Assembly (NCBI RefSeq): GCF_003344625.1
Contig: NZ_QPKJ02000001.1
Span: 1,302,001 to 1,366,000 of the forward strand
Direction of reading: 5' to 3'
DNA: 64,000 nucleotides
From: Solirubrobacter deserti
GTDB lineage: Bacteria; Actinomycetota; Thermoleophilia; Solirubrobacterales; Solirubrobacteraceae
Shown here: in pieces, positions 52,391-60,434 of the stretch
Position numbering within the stretch: position 1 is the stretch's first letter
Layout of the letters: each line of letters opens with the position of its first letter
Program-made: the position numbers and the translations under genes
Notes under the pieces: model-generated
Database searches by the model: none
Seen by the model: only the letters and a program-made list of their open reading frames with translations
What the model was told of the DNA's origin: nothing

Positions 52391-53959
52391 CTACTTTCGC
52401 ACCTTCACCGTCATCGTCATCTCCTCGTGCAGGGTGCACACGATCTTGTACGTGCCCGGGACCGTGAGCTTGCGCTTGAAGCTGTAGTCGGTGGCGGCCG
52501 CCTCGGACTGGAACGGCTTGACGCCCTTGGGGCCGGACTTGAGCTTGACGTCGTGCACGTCGCCCGCCTGCTCGAAGTCCGGCCAGCGCCACGCCACGGT
52601 CGTGTTCCGGGCCACGGTGAGCTTCGTCGGCGCGTAGTAGTTGTCGCCCATGTCGACCGTCTTGGTCCTGGCCAGCGCGGCCGACGCCGCGGCGCCGAAC
52701 ACCTCGAGCGGCTCATAGCCCGGCTTGGGCGGATGCGGGCGCTTGACCCAGCCGGTCAGCGCGCCCTTGCCCGACCACGCCAGCATCTGGTTGCGCGCGT
52801 CGGCGCTGAACGCGTTGGTGCCGCCGCAGCCCGCGAAGGTGGACCCGTCGGCCGGGAACATCGACGTGGCGCCGCTGAAGCAGTTGTTGGTCCCGCTGCC
52901 GTCGTAGACGATGTCGCGCCCGTTGAGGTCGGTGCCGTTGAGGCCCCACTGGTTGTTCTGGATGACGTTGTTGCGCAGCACGCGCGCTTCGGGCGGGTCC
53001 TGGAGCAGGATGCTCTCGACCGCGACGACGCCCGCCAGGTAGTTGCCGTGGATGCGGTTGTTCTCGATCCGGTTGCCGCGCCCGCCGAGCAGGATGATCC
53101 CGGTGCCGACCGGCGCCAGCGCGGGGACGCCGGACTCGCGCCGCGGGAACGGCGGGTTGCCCTCGTGGAAGTTGAAGTTGTTCCAGAAGACGTCGTTGTC
53201 GATGATCACGTTGTCCTCGGCGGGCGGGAACTTCTCGCTGTCGAGCGCGTTGGGCGCGATCCCGAGCGCGTTGTTGAAGAACTGGCTCTTGGTGATCGTC
53301 ACGTACCGCATGTTCGTGGCGCTGAAGCCGAGCGGGCTGCCCCAGCCCTTGACGTTGCGCACCATCGTGCGGACGGGTGAGGTCTGCGGCGGCGTCTGGC
53401 CGATGTAGAACGCGCCGTCGTTGACGTAATAGGCCTCGGAGTTGAGGATCTGGCCGCCGATGGTGTTGAACGCGTACAGGCCGTAGACGCCCGTCTGGCG
53501 CGCGATCAGGTGGTTCATCGTGTAGCCGTTGAGGTTCGTGAAGAAGAACCCGTTGGCCTTGTAGCCGCGGGCCATGAAGCCGTCGACGGTCACCTCGTCG
53601 GCGTCGTTGACCGCGACGCCGTTCTGCATGTTGCCCTTGGCCTTGAGCAGCACCTTCGCCGGCGCCTTCGGGTTGCCGATCAGTTTCAGATAGCGCTTCT
53701 TGGTGCCCTGGATGCGCACGGCCTCCCGATAGGTGCCGTTGCGCACGCGGATCGTGTCCCCGGCCTTCGCCTTGTCCACGGCCTTCTGGATCGTGGAGAA
53801 GTCGCAGCGGCCCTGCTGCTTGCAGACCGTGTGGGTCTTGAACGGGCCCCTCGGCTTGGCGGCGACCGGGCCGGGCTCCTTCGGCTCGGGGTAGGTCTGC
53901 GCGTAGGCCGCGGGCGCGGCGAGCAGGACGGCGGCGACGGCGATGGCGATGGCGCGCAT
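52391..53959 (-). CDS. Secreted beta-helix protein with C-terminal cupredoxin domain
   Basis: This 522-residue exported protein (signal MRAIAIAVAAVLLAAPAAYA) starts after a TAGGAG ribosome site. Residues about 55-390 form a right-handed parallel beta-helix (IQKAVDKAKAGDTIRVRNGT, then repeats like NRIENNRIHGNYLAGV and LRNNVIQNNQWGLNGTDL). The last 90 residues are a plastocyanin/amicyanin-like copper domain with type 1 ligands His469, Cys508, His511 and Met514 (VHDV, VCTLHEEM). The gene starts 8 bp after the multicopper oxidase stop, so the two copper proteins are co-expressed. A role as electron donor or acceptor for the oxidase is plausible. Confidence 0.92.
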   Translation of the reverse strand: MRAIAIAVAAVLLAAPAAYAQTYPEPKEPGPVAAKPRGPFKTHTVCKQQGRCDFSTIQKAVDKAKAGDTIRVRNGTYREAVRIQGTKKRYLKLIGNPKAPAKVLLKAKGNMQNGVAVNDADEVTVDGFMARGYKANGFFFTNLNGYTMNHLIARQTGVYGLYAFNTIGGQILNSEAYYVNDGAFYIGQTPPQTSPVRTMVRNVKGWGSPLGFSATNMRYVTITKSQFFNNALGIAPNALDSEKFPPAEDNVIIDNDVFWNNFNFHEGNPPFPRRESGVPALAPVGTGIILLGGRGNRIENNRIHGNYLAGVVAVESILLQDPPEARVLRNNVIQNNQWGLNGTDLNGRDIVYDGSGTNNCFSGATSMFPADGSTFAGCGGTNAFSADARNQMLAWSGKGALTGWVKRPHPPKPGYEPLEVFGAAASAALARTKTVDMGDNYYAPTKLTVARNTTVAWRWPDFEQAGDVHDVKLKSGPKGVKPFQSEAAATDYSFKRKLTVPGTYKIVCTLHEEMTMTVKVRK

Positions 53960-53967
53960 CTGGGCTC

Positions 53968-55014
53968 CTATTCGACGAGGTACCAGCCCGCCATGCCGAC
54001 GTCCTGATGCGAGAAGACGTGGCAGTGGTAGAGCCAGCGGCCGGGGTTGTCCTCCACGAAGCGCGCTCTGACGCACTCGTTGGCCCCGAACCCCGGGTTG
54101 TCGGTGAAGGCCCCCGCCGCGTCCTTCCAGCGGTGGCCGTGGATGTGGAACGTGTGGAAGTTGTTGTCCTGGCCGAAGACGTTGAGCTCGACGTCCTCGC
54201 CGGGCCGCGCGCGCAGCGTGGGCGTGTTGCCGGCGTAGGCGCGGCCGTTGAAGCAGTGGAAGTTGCGCTCCAGGCGGGTGACCGGCGGGCTCAGCTGGTG
54301 CGCGAACAGGTTGAAGACCCGGTCGGGCTTCTTCTCGCCCTTCGGGCGCACGACGATCGCGCCGAACAGCCCGCGGAACGAGTTGAGCGTGTGGTTGGGC
54401 CCGTGGTCGTGGTACGGCCAGGCGCCGACGGAGTCCGGCGTGCACTCCCACTGGTAGGTGAAGCTCTCGCCGGGCGCGACGAACCCGCCGTCGCGCGTGA
54501 ACTCGCCCATGTAGGCGCCGTCGTACTCCGGGTTGTACTTGACGCCGTGCGGGTGCATCGTGACGCCCTGCTTGGTGTCCGCGTTGCGGAAGTGCACGAC
54601 GAGCACGTCGCCGACCTCCGCCTGCAGCAGCGGACCCGGGATCGTCGGGTGGTCGACCAGGTGGCCCGCGAAGCCCGGCGTCATGCCGCGGTACACGAAC
54701 GCGGTGAAGACGTTGCGCCCGCCCGTCGCGCGGCCGTGCCACTCGTCCTGGCCGCGCGGCGTGATCGCCCAGCGCGCCGGCTCGGCCTGGACCCAGTACT
54801 CGCGCCGGATGCCGCCGGGCTGCGGCTGGAGCTGCGGCAGCCCCTGCGCGGCCCGCGCGCGCGGCTTGTTGATGCGTGCCGCGGCCGCGTCGGCGCGTTC
54901 GAGCCCGCCCGGCGCGGAGACGTCGATCTCCTCGCCGCCGATCGTGCACAGCAGCGCGACACCGCCCGCGAGGCCGAAGAACGACCGCCGCGTGGTTTGT
55001 GCCGATCCGCTCAT
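53968..55014 (-). CDS. Two-domain multicopper oxidase (laccase-like)
   Basis: This 348-residue exported oxidase has a Tat-like signal (TTRRSFFGLAGGVALL). Copper ligands are complete: His154 and His156 in MHPHG, His202 and His204 in YHDHG, HTFHIHGH (His287, His290, His292), and HCHVFSHQDVGM with type 1 Cys331, His336 and Met341. Only two cupredoxin domains are present, so it should work as a trimer like other two-domain laccases. It would oxidise phenols or metals with O2. The frame is open upstream, but this ATG gives the Tat motif and fits the promoter 11 bp away. It begins the copper-protein operon. Confidence 0.94.
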   Translation of the reverse strand: MSGSAQTTRRSFFGLAGGVALLCTIGGEEIDVSAPGGLERADAAAARINKPRARAAQGLPQLQPQPGGIRREYWVQAEPARWAITPRGQDEWHGRATGGRNVFTAFVYRGMTPGFAGHLVDHPTIPGPLLQAEVGDVLVVHFRNADTKQGVTMHPHGVKYNPEYDGAYMGEFTRDGGFVAPGESFTYQWECTPDSVGAWPYHDHGPNHTLNSFRGLFGAIVVRPKGEKKPDRVFNLFAHQLSPPVTRLERNFHCFNGRAYAGNTPTLRARPGEDVELNVFGQDNNFHTFHIHGHRWKDAAGAFTDNPGFGANECVRARFVEDNPGRWLYHCHVFSHQDVGMAGWYLVE

Positions 55015-55025
55015 GGACCGCGCGC

Positions 55026-55054
55026 AATCTAGTACGCGCGTACTCGCCCCGCAA
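55026..55054 (-). promoter_or_regulatory. Candidate multicopper oxidase promoter
   Basis: On the minus strand TTGCGG (55054-55049) and TAGATT (55031-55026) are separated by exactly 17 bp, a good housekeeping-type promoter. The -10 ends 11 bp from the ATG, so the transcript would be nearly leaderless. The first TetR-type site fills the spacer. Confidence 0.65.
55031..55044. promoter_or_regulatory. Operator site 1, AGTACGCGCGTACT
   Basis: A perfect 14-bp palindrome in the spacer of the oxidase promoter. It shares the half-site AGTACG with site 2, whose centre is 23 bp away, about two helix turns. The divergent TetR protein is the likely ligand. Confidence 0.7.
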
Positions 55055-55067
55055 GTACGAACGTACC
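55054..55067. promoter_or_regulatory. Operator site 2, AGTACGAACGTACC
   Basis: Same half-site as site 1 with symmetric arms GTACG/CGTAC around AA, touching the upstream edge of the -35 element. Together the sites would cover the whole promoter. Confidence 0.65.
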
Positions 55068-55152
55068 GGGCGCTTTGTGGGCGCGGCCGGCTTCGTCGCC
55101 ACCTTGGCTTGGAGATCGCTTCGCGGATCTCCCGGGTACTGTTGGCGCTCTC

Positions 55153-55722
55153 ATGCCCGCCACACGTGCCGAGGCGTCGCAACGGGTCCGGGACGCGATC
55201 GTCGCCGCGACCGTGCGGATCGTCGCGCGCGAGGGCGTCGCCGCCGTCACACACCGGCGCGTGGCCGCCGAGGCCGGCGTCGCGCTGTCCTCGACCACCT
55301 GGCATTACGCCACCAAGGCCGACATCCTCGAGGCCGCGCTCGTCTGGACGGCCGAGCACGAGGTGGCGAGCATCGCGGCGATCGCCGACCGGCTGACCGG
55401 GTTCGACGTGGCCGCCTGGGCGGACGAGCTCGCCGACTGGCTGCTCGCCCAGCTCGGTGAGGAGCGCGAGTTGACGGTCGCGCTGTATCGCCTGCAGGCC
55501 GAGCTGCTCGGGTCCGAGGGCGCGCTGGCCGTGCACCGCCAGTGGGGCCGCGGGCTGCGCGCGCTCGGCGACCGCGTCCTCGGCGAGGCCGCGACGGTCG
55601 ACGTGCGGCTCGTGATCGCGGCCCTCGACGGGCTGCGGATGAGCGCGCTGGCGTCCGGCGTCGCCGACCGGGACTGGGTCCGCGCTGCGGTCCGGCGACA
55701 GCTGGAAGCGCTGCTCGCCTGA
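55153..55722 (+). CDS. TetR-family transcriptional repressor
   Basis: This 189-residue regulator has an N-terminal TetR helix-turn-helix (DAIVAATVRIVAREGVAAVT, HRRVAAEAGVALSSTTWHYA) and an all-helical ligand/dimer domain of the TetR_C type found in RcdA-like or YcdC-like members. It is divergent from the copper-protein operon with 138 bp between starts, and two matching palindromes lie over that operon's promoter. It probably represses the oxidase operon and may control itself. The ligand is unknown. Confidence 0.93.
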   Translation: MPATRAEASQRVRDAIVAATVRIVAREGVAAVTHRRVAAEAGVALSSTTWHYATKADILEAALVWTAEHEVASIAAIADRLTGFDVAAWADELADWLLAQLGEERELTVALYRLQAELLGSEGALAVHRQWGRGLRALGDRVLGEAATVDVRLVIAALDGLRMSALASGVADRDWVRAAVRRQLEALLA

Positions 55723-55733
55723 GCGGCCCGGCG

Positions 55734-56543
55734 CTAGGTGCCGAGCGTGCAGTCGGACGGGCGGCCGCTCTCGAACCCGCGCAGCCAGGCGGCGCGGCGT
55801 TCGTCGGGCGTGCCGTGGTGCTGCTGGTTGTTGGTGTCGAAGTCGCCGACGGCGAGCGCGGTGCCGATCGCCTCCTCGATGTCGCCCGGCTCGAGCAGGC
55901 CCTGCCGGTAGACTGAGTTGCCCCAGGTGCCCGCGAAGCAGTCGGCCTGCAGCTCCAGCGGCCGCACCGTCGGCCCCCGGAACTGATCGAAGACGCCGAA
56001 CTCGTGCTGCAGGTTGTGCCCGTACTCGTGCGCGACCACGTAGGCGACGCCGAAGTCCCCGGCGGCGCGGCCGTCGCCGGGCAGCCCGCGCAGCACGCCG
56101 TTCCACAGCGCGCCGGCGAACGCCTGCGAGACGTAGATCGTGTCGTCGCCCGAGCAGTAGAACGCGGCGTCGTCGCCGGCCGGCCCGCACGCGCTCTGCG
56201 CCACGCGCCCCGGCGGGACCCAGACGTAGAACACGCGCGGCTCCGGCAGCCCGTTCTCCCGCAGCGTCTGCTGCCAGTAGGCGTGGATGTTCTGGACGAT
56301 GGTCGTCAGGAACGCCTCGACGTCCTCCTCCCCGCGCCGCACGTCCGGGCTCGTCTCGCGGGCCTCGGGGATCGCGCGCTCGATCTCGTCCAGGATCTGC
56401 TCGAAGCGCGAGCGAAGCTCGTCCGCCTTCGCGCGCGCCCGCTGCTCGAGCTCATCGACACGGTCGCGCAGGTTGCCGGTGTCCTCGGACCCGCACCCGC
56501 CCAGGCACAGCGTCAGCGCCAGCAGCATCACCAGTCGTCGCAC
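55734..56543 (-). CDS. Neutral zinc metallopeptidase lipoprotein (YpfJ-like)
   Basis: This 269-residue protein has a lipoprotein signal (LALTLCLGGC), a coiled segment (RVDELEQRARAKADELRSRF) and a zinc peptidase domain with VAHEYGHNLQHEFGVF and ELQADCFAGTWGNSVYRQG, the motif set of the putative neutral zinc metallopeptidases. GTG at 56543 is the start used; an ATG five codons on is also possible. Its substrate is unknown. It converges with the TetR gene. Confidence 0.92.
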   Translation of the reverse strand: MRRLVMLLALTLCLGGCGSEDTGNLRDRVDELEQRARAKADELRSRFEQILDEIERAIPEARETSPDVRRGEEDVEAFLTTIVQNIHAYWQQTLRENGLPEPRVFYVWVPPGRVAQSACGPAGDDAAFYCSGDDTIYVSQAFAGALWNGVLRGLPGDGRAAGDFGVAYVVAHEYGHNLQHEFGVFDQFRGPTVRPLELQADCFAGTWGNSVYRQGLLEPGDIEEAIGTALAVGDFDTNNQQHHGTPDERRAAWLRGFESGRPSDCTLGT

Positions 56544-56668
56544 GCCGCGAGCCTACCCACGTCGCGGGCGTTCACGAGCGGTGCGCGCGGCGGTGCCACG
56601 TTCGCGCTCGAACAAACCGCCGGGCATGGGTCCGGCGAGGGGTTCGCGCGCGGTAGTCTCCGCGCGCT

Positions 56669-58255
56669 CTGTCTCATGAGCCCGACTTCCGCGCCCTCTT
56701 CGAGCACGCGCCGGTCCCGCTGCTCGTCCTGGACCCCGGTCTGACGATCGTAGGGGTCACGCGGGCGTACCTGGACGCGACGATGACCGAGCGCGAGGCG
56801 ATCGTGGGGCGTGGCCTGTTCGACGTGTTCCCGGACAACCCGGACGACGGGGCCGCGACCGGCGAGGCGAACCTCGGCGCGTCGCTCCGGCGCGTCATCG
56901 ACACCGGCAAGCCGCACACGATGGCGACGCAGAAGTACGACATCCGAAGCCCGGACGGCTCGTTCGAGGCCCGCTACTGGTCCCCCGTGAACTCGCCGGT
57001 GTTCGACGCGGCGGGGCAGCTCGCGTACATCATCCACCGCGTCGAGGACGTCAGCGAGCTCGTGCACGTCAACGAGCAACTGCGCGCGGCGAGCACGGCC
57101 AAGGACGAGTTCCTGTCGCGCATGAGCCACGAGCTGCGCACGCCGCTGACGGCCGTGAGCGGCTTCAGCGAGCTGCTGGCGCTGGCCGAGCTCGAGCCGC
57201 GCCAGCGCGAGTGGGCCGGGCTGATCCGCTCGGCGAGCCAGCACCTGAGCCGGTTGATCGACGACGTGCTCGACATCTCGCGGATCGCGGCCGGCCGGAT
57301 GTCGCTGTCGCTGGAGCCGGTCGCGCTCGGCCCGCTGCTCCACGACGTGCTCGAGCTGCTGCGCCCGCTCGCGGGCCGTGACGACATCACGCTCGAGCCG
57401 GTCACCTCGCCCGGCGGCCACGGCTACGCGTTCGCCGACAGCCGGCGGCTCAAGCAGGTGCTGATCAACCTGGTGGTCAACGCGATCAAGTACAACCGCC
57501 ACGGCGGCACGGTGCACATCGCGATCGGGCCGGGCAACGCCGACGCGGAGCTCGTCCGCATCGAGGTGCGCGACACCGGCCACGGGATCGAGCCGGAGGC
57601 GCGGGCCAAGCTGTTCGTCCCGTTCGAGCGGCTGGGCGCGGCCGAGTCCGGCATCGACGGCATCGGGCTCGGCCTCGCGCTCTCGCGCAACCTCGTGGAG
57701 GCGATGCAGGGCGAGATCGGCGTCGAGAGCGTGGCCGGCGAGGGGTCGACATTCTGGATCGAGCTCGCGCGCGGGGACGAGGTCACGATCGCCGACGCGA
57801 CCGACGGCGGCGCGCTGGTCACCGACCTCGAGTACGACGGCGAGCGGCGCGTGCTCTACGTCGAGGACACGCTGGCGAACATCCGCCTGATCGAGGCGAT
57901 CCTGCAGGCGCGGCCGAGCGTGTCGCTGCTGCCCGCGATGCAGGGCCGGCTCGGGCTCGAGCTCGCCCGCGAGCACCTGCCGGACCTGATCCTGCTCGAC
58001 ATCCACCTCCCGGACCTGGACGGCGATGAGGTGCTGGCGCGGCTGAAGGCCGACCCGGCGACGCGGCAGATCCCGGTGGTCGTGCTGAGCGCGGATGCGA
58101 CCAAGTCCCAGACCAAGCGGCTGCTCGACGCCGGCGCGGCCGCGTACCTGACCAAGCCGATCCAGGTCGCGCGGCTGCTGGAGACGCTCGACGCGCACCT
58201 CGTCACAAATCCGGACGGCCGGGCCAAGTTGCCCGTGAATGGATCGCAGCGATGA
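56669..58255 (+). CDS. PAS hybrid histidine kinase with receiver (start disrupted)
   Basis: Order: PAS (FEHAPVPLLVLDPGLTIVGV... RYWSPVNSPVFD), HisKA with the His in SRMSHELRTPLTAV, ATPase domain (NLVVNAIKYNRHGG, DTGHGI, GIGLGLALSRNLV) and C-terminal receiver with phospho-acceptor in LILLDIHLPDLDG and Lys in YLTKPIQV. The PAS domain continues upstream of the first in-frame ATG (56783) to a stop at 56654 with no ATG/GTG/TTG; a CTG at 56669 is used here. An out-of-frame ATG at 56676 (ATGAGCCCGACTTC) would give MSPDFRALFEHAP if one C were added. The ECF sigma gene overlaps its end by 17 bp. Confidence 0.85.
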   Translation: MSHEPDFRALFEHAPVPLLVLDPGLTIVGVTRAYLDATMTEREAIVGRGLFDVFPDNPDDGAATGEANLGASLRRVIDTGKPHTMATQKYDIRSPDGSFEARYWSPVNSPVFDAAGQLAYIIHRVEDVSELVHVNEQLRAASTAKDEFLSRMSHELRTPLTAVSGFSELLALAELEPRQREWAGLIRSASQHLSRLIDDVLDISRIAAGRMSLSLEPVALGPLLHDVLELLRPLAGRDDITLEPVTSPGGHGYAFADSRRLKQVLINLVVNAIKYNRHGGTVHIAIGPGNADAELVRIEVRDTGHGIEPEARAKLFVPFERLGAAESGIDGIGLGLALSRNLVEAMQGEIGVESVAGEGSTFWIELARGDEVTIADATDGGALVTDLEYDGERRVLYVEDTLANIRLIEAILQARPSVSLLPAMQGRLGLELAREHLPDLILLDIHLPDLDGDEVLARLKADPATRQIPVVVLSADATKSQTKRLLDAGAAAYLTKPIQVARLLETLDAHLVTNPDGRAKLPVNGSQR

Positions 58256-58793
58256 GCAGTTGCTCGCCGAGAGCGGGCGTGATCGAGCGGCGTTCGGCGT
58301 CTTCTACGAGCGCCACGAACGCGCGGTGCTGGGCTTCTTCGGGGCGGTCACCCGCCGCCCCGAGCTGGCCGCGGACCTGACCGCGGAGACGTTCGCGGCC
58401 GCGCTGGACGGCGTCGACCGGTTCGACCCTGAGCGCGGAACCGCCCGCATGTGGCTGTTCGGGATCGCCCGCAACGTGCTCTCGGGCAGCGCCCGCCGCG
58501 GGCGGGTCGAGACCGCCGCGCGCCGCCGGATCGGCCTCGAGACGCTGGTCCTGGCGCCGTCCCACGTCGAGCTGATCGAGGCGCTGGTGACCGCCGAGGG
58601 CGACGCGATCGTCGAGGCTTGGCTCGCCGAGCTCCCGCCTGACCAGGCCGCCGCCCTGCGCGCCCGCGTGCTCGACGAGCGCGAGTACGCGGACATCGCG
58701 AGCGACCTGCGCTGCTCGGAGGCCGTCGTCCGCCAGCGCGTGAGCCGCGGCCTCGGCCGCCTCCGCCGGATGCTCGGCGAGGGCGCCCGATGA
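58239..58793 (+). CDS. ECF-type RNA polymerase sigma factor
   Basis: This 184-residue group 4 sigma factor has region 2 (FGVFYERHERAVLGFFGAVT, LTAETFAAALDGVDRFDPER, then TARMWLFGIARNVL) and region 4 (LPPDQAAALRARVLDEREYADIASDLRCSEAVVRQRVSRGLGRLRR). The start lies in the end of the hybrid kinase gene and its stop overlaps the next gene by 4 bp, so it is co-translated with an anchored protein that may restrain it. It could be controlled by the upstream kinase. Confidence 0.93.
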   Translation: MDRSDEQLLAESGRDRAAFGVFYERHERAVLGFFGAVTRRPELAADLTAETFAAALDGVDRFDPERGTARMWLFGIARNVLSGSARRGRVETAARRRIGLETLVLAPSHVELIEALVTAEGDAIVEAWLAELPPDQAAALRARVLDEREYADIASDLRCSEAVVRQRVSRGLGRLRRMLGEGAR

Positions 58794-60262
58794 CGATCCT
58801 GCCGCACCTGCGCGACGCGCTCGTCCGTGCCGCCGACGCGCGCGCGACCGCGCAGACCGGCGCCGGACGCCCCTCCGGCCCCGCCGACCTCGCCGCCCCC
58901 GGCCGCCCCACCGACCTCGCCGCCCCCGGCCGCCCCACCGACCCCGGCCGCCCCACCGACCTCGCCGCCCCCGGCCGCCCCACCGACCTCGCCGCCCCCG
59001 GGCGCAACGACCTCGCCGCCCCCGGTCGCCGCAACGACCTCGCCGCGCCCGCCCGTGCGCCCCTCCTCCCCCATCTTCGCGACGGGCTGCTCCGCGCTCG
59101 CCGGCCCCGACGGCGTCGGCCCGCGCTCGTCGGGCTCTTCGTCGCCGGCGGCCTCGCCGCGACCGGGGGCGCGCTCGCGGCCACGGGCGTGCTCCAGCTG
59201 CCGCCGGTCGGCGAGCCCGTTCAGCCCAAGCAGGTGCAGCGCGATCCCGCCGTCGGCTCCGGAACCGCCCGGGAAGGCGCGGCGCAGCTGCTGGCGCTGC
59301 GGGTGCCCGACCCGCACGGTGGCCCGCCGTGGGGCATGCGGCTCGTTCCGACCACGCGCGGGATGCTGTGCGTGCAGGTCGGGCGGGTCGTCGGCGAGCA
59401 GCTCGGGCTGCTGGGCCAGGACGGGGTTGCGAACGACGACGGCCGCTTCCACCCACTCCGGAACACGGTCGGCGGCGCGCCCGACACTCCGTGCCAGCTG
59501 CCCGACGGCAACGGCCGCTTCTTCCTGGCCGTCGACAAGCTCAGCTACGCGAGCGGGGAGACGCGCGAGCGCGCGTGCCGCGGCCCGCTCGACGGCGACC
59601 GGGACAAGCCGCGCTGCAACCCGGCCAATGCGCGGCGGATCGCGTTCGGGCTGCTGGGCCCGGAGGCGACGAAGGTCACGTTCACGGACGGCAGCGCGCA
59701 GGTCCCGCTGGCGCCCGACGGCGCGTATCTGTACGTGACCGACCGAGGGACCGACGAGACGGTGACGATGATGGGCGGCGCGCCCACGGCGGGCTTCCCG
59801 GGCGGGGCGATCACGCGCATCGACTACCGCGACGGCACCAGCTGCCCGGTGCCCGGAACGCCGCGGGTCTGCGAGCCGAAGGGGTACGTGGAGCCCAAGC
59901 AGGTCGACGCCGCCTCGCTGCGGCGCCCGCTGCGCGTGACGGCGCGGCGCGAGCGCGGGTTCACGTGGTTCACCGTGCGCTTCCGCGCGCCCGCGGCGAT
60001 CACCGGCGCGGGCCAGGAGTACCGCCTCGAGGGCCGGTTCCCGCGCAGCGCCGACAAGCGCTGCCGCAGCGTGGTCATGTTCACCCCGAGCCGGCGCAAC
60101 TACGCGCGCGGCGACACGGTGGAGCTCGAGGGCGTCGTCGGCAACCGCTGCCACGGAACCCTGGAGGGGCGGGTGGTGCTCACCGCCGCCACGCGCGAGG
60201 ACGGGGAGCTGATCGGCCGCTTCACGCGCCGGGTCGCAGGCGGGCGGAGCGATCGGCCGTGA
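58790..60262 (+). CDS. Membrane-anchored ECF-partner protein with 9-residue repeats
   Basis: This 490-residue protein starts with ILPHLRDALVRAADARA. Residues 33-90 are tandem copies of DLAAPGRPT (one copy shortened to DPGRPT), followed by a second LPHLRDGLLRARR and an Arg-rich stretch, then one membrane helix (about 112-134) and a large outer domain with paired Cys (CQLPDGNGRFFLAV, CRGPLDGDRDKPRCNP). No standard anti-sigma zinc motif is seen. The ATGA overlap with the sigma gene suggests an anti-sigma or sensor role. The outer domain is unrecognised. Confidence 0.85.
   Translation: MTILPHLRDALVRAADARATAQTGAGRPSGPADLAAPGRPTDLAAPGRPTDPGRPTDLAAPGRPTDLAAPGRNDLAAPGRRNDLAAPARAPLLPHLRDGLLRARRPRRRRPALVGLFVAGGLAATGGALAATGVLQLPPVGEPVQPKQVQRDPAVGSGTAREGAAQLLALRVPDPHGGPPWGMRLVPTTRGMLCVQVGRVVGEQLGLLGQDGVANDDGRFHPLRNTVGGAPDTPCQLPDGNGRFFLAVDKLSYASGETRERACRGPLDGDRDKPRCNPANARRIAFGLLGPEATKVTFTDGSAQVPLAPDGAYLYVTDRGTDETVTMMGGAPTAGFPGGAITRIDYRDGTSCPVPGTPRVCEPKGYVEPKQVDAASLRRPLRVTARRERGFTWFTVRFRAPAAITGAGQEYRLEGRFPRSADKRCRSVVMFTPSRRNYARGDTVELEGVVGNRCHGTLEGRVVLTAATREDGELIGRFTRRVAGGRSDRP
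58886..59059 (+). repeat. In-frame 27-bp tandem repeat
   Basis: About seven copies of a 27-bp unit (GACCTCGCCGCCCCCGGCCG plus CCCCACC), some shortened or altered at the end, encode DLAAPGRPT. All changes keep the frame. The near-identity of the first copies suggests recent expansion by slippage. Confidence 0.85.
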
Positions 60263-60425
60263 TGTAGTCCGCGCTCGCCATCAGCACGAAGCGCAGCACG
60301 TCGCCGCTCTCGGTGACCACGAGCGCGGTCCGCCCGCCGTCCTCGAGCCGCTCGACCACGCCGGGCTCGGTCGCCCCCAGGTACATGACGGTCACATCCG
60401 AGCCCTCGGTCAGCAGCGCGGGCAT
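60222..60425 (-). CDS. Small protein of unknown function (67 residues)
   Basis: The frame MPALLTEGSDVTVMYLGA continues with VVERLEDGGRTALVVTESGDVLRFVL, an alternating pattern that suggests a small beta barrel. No family is recognised. It starts 9 bp after the GAF histidine kinase stop on the same strand, consistent with an operon, and overlaps the convergent repeat protein gene by 41 bp. No clear ribosome site. Confidence 0.55.
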   Translation of the reverse strand: MPALLTEGSDVTVMYLGATEPGVVERLEDGGRTALVVTESGDVLRFVLMASADYITADRSARLRPGA

Positions 60426-60434
60426 GAGCGAACG

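Noticed and set aside
49671..52487. Long plus-strand open frame opposite the CHASE3 kinase
   Set aside because: Composition is Arg/Ala/Val/Leu-rich without domains; the minus-strand kinase has all motifs.
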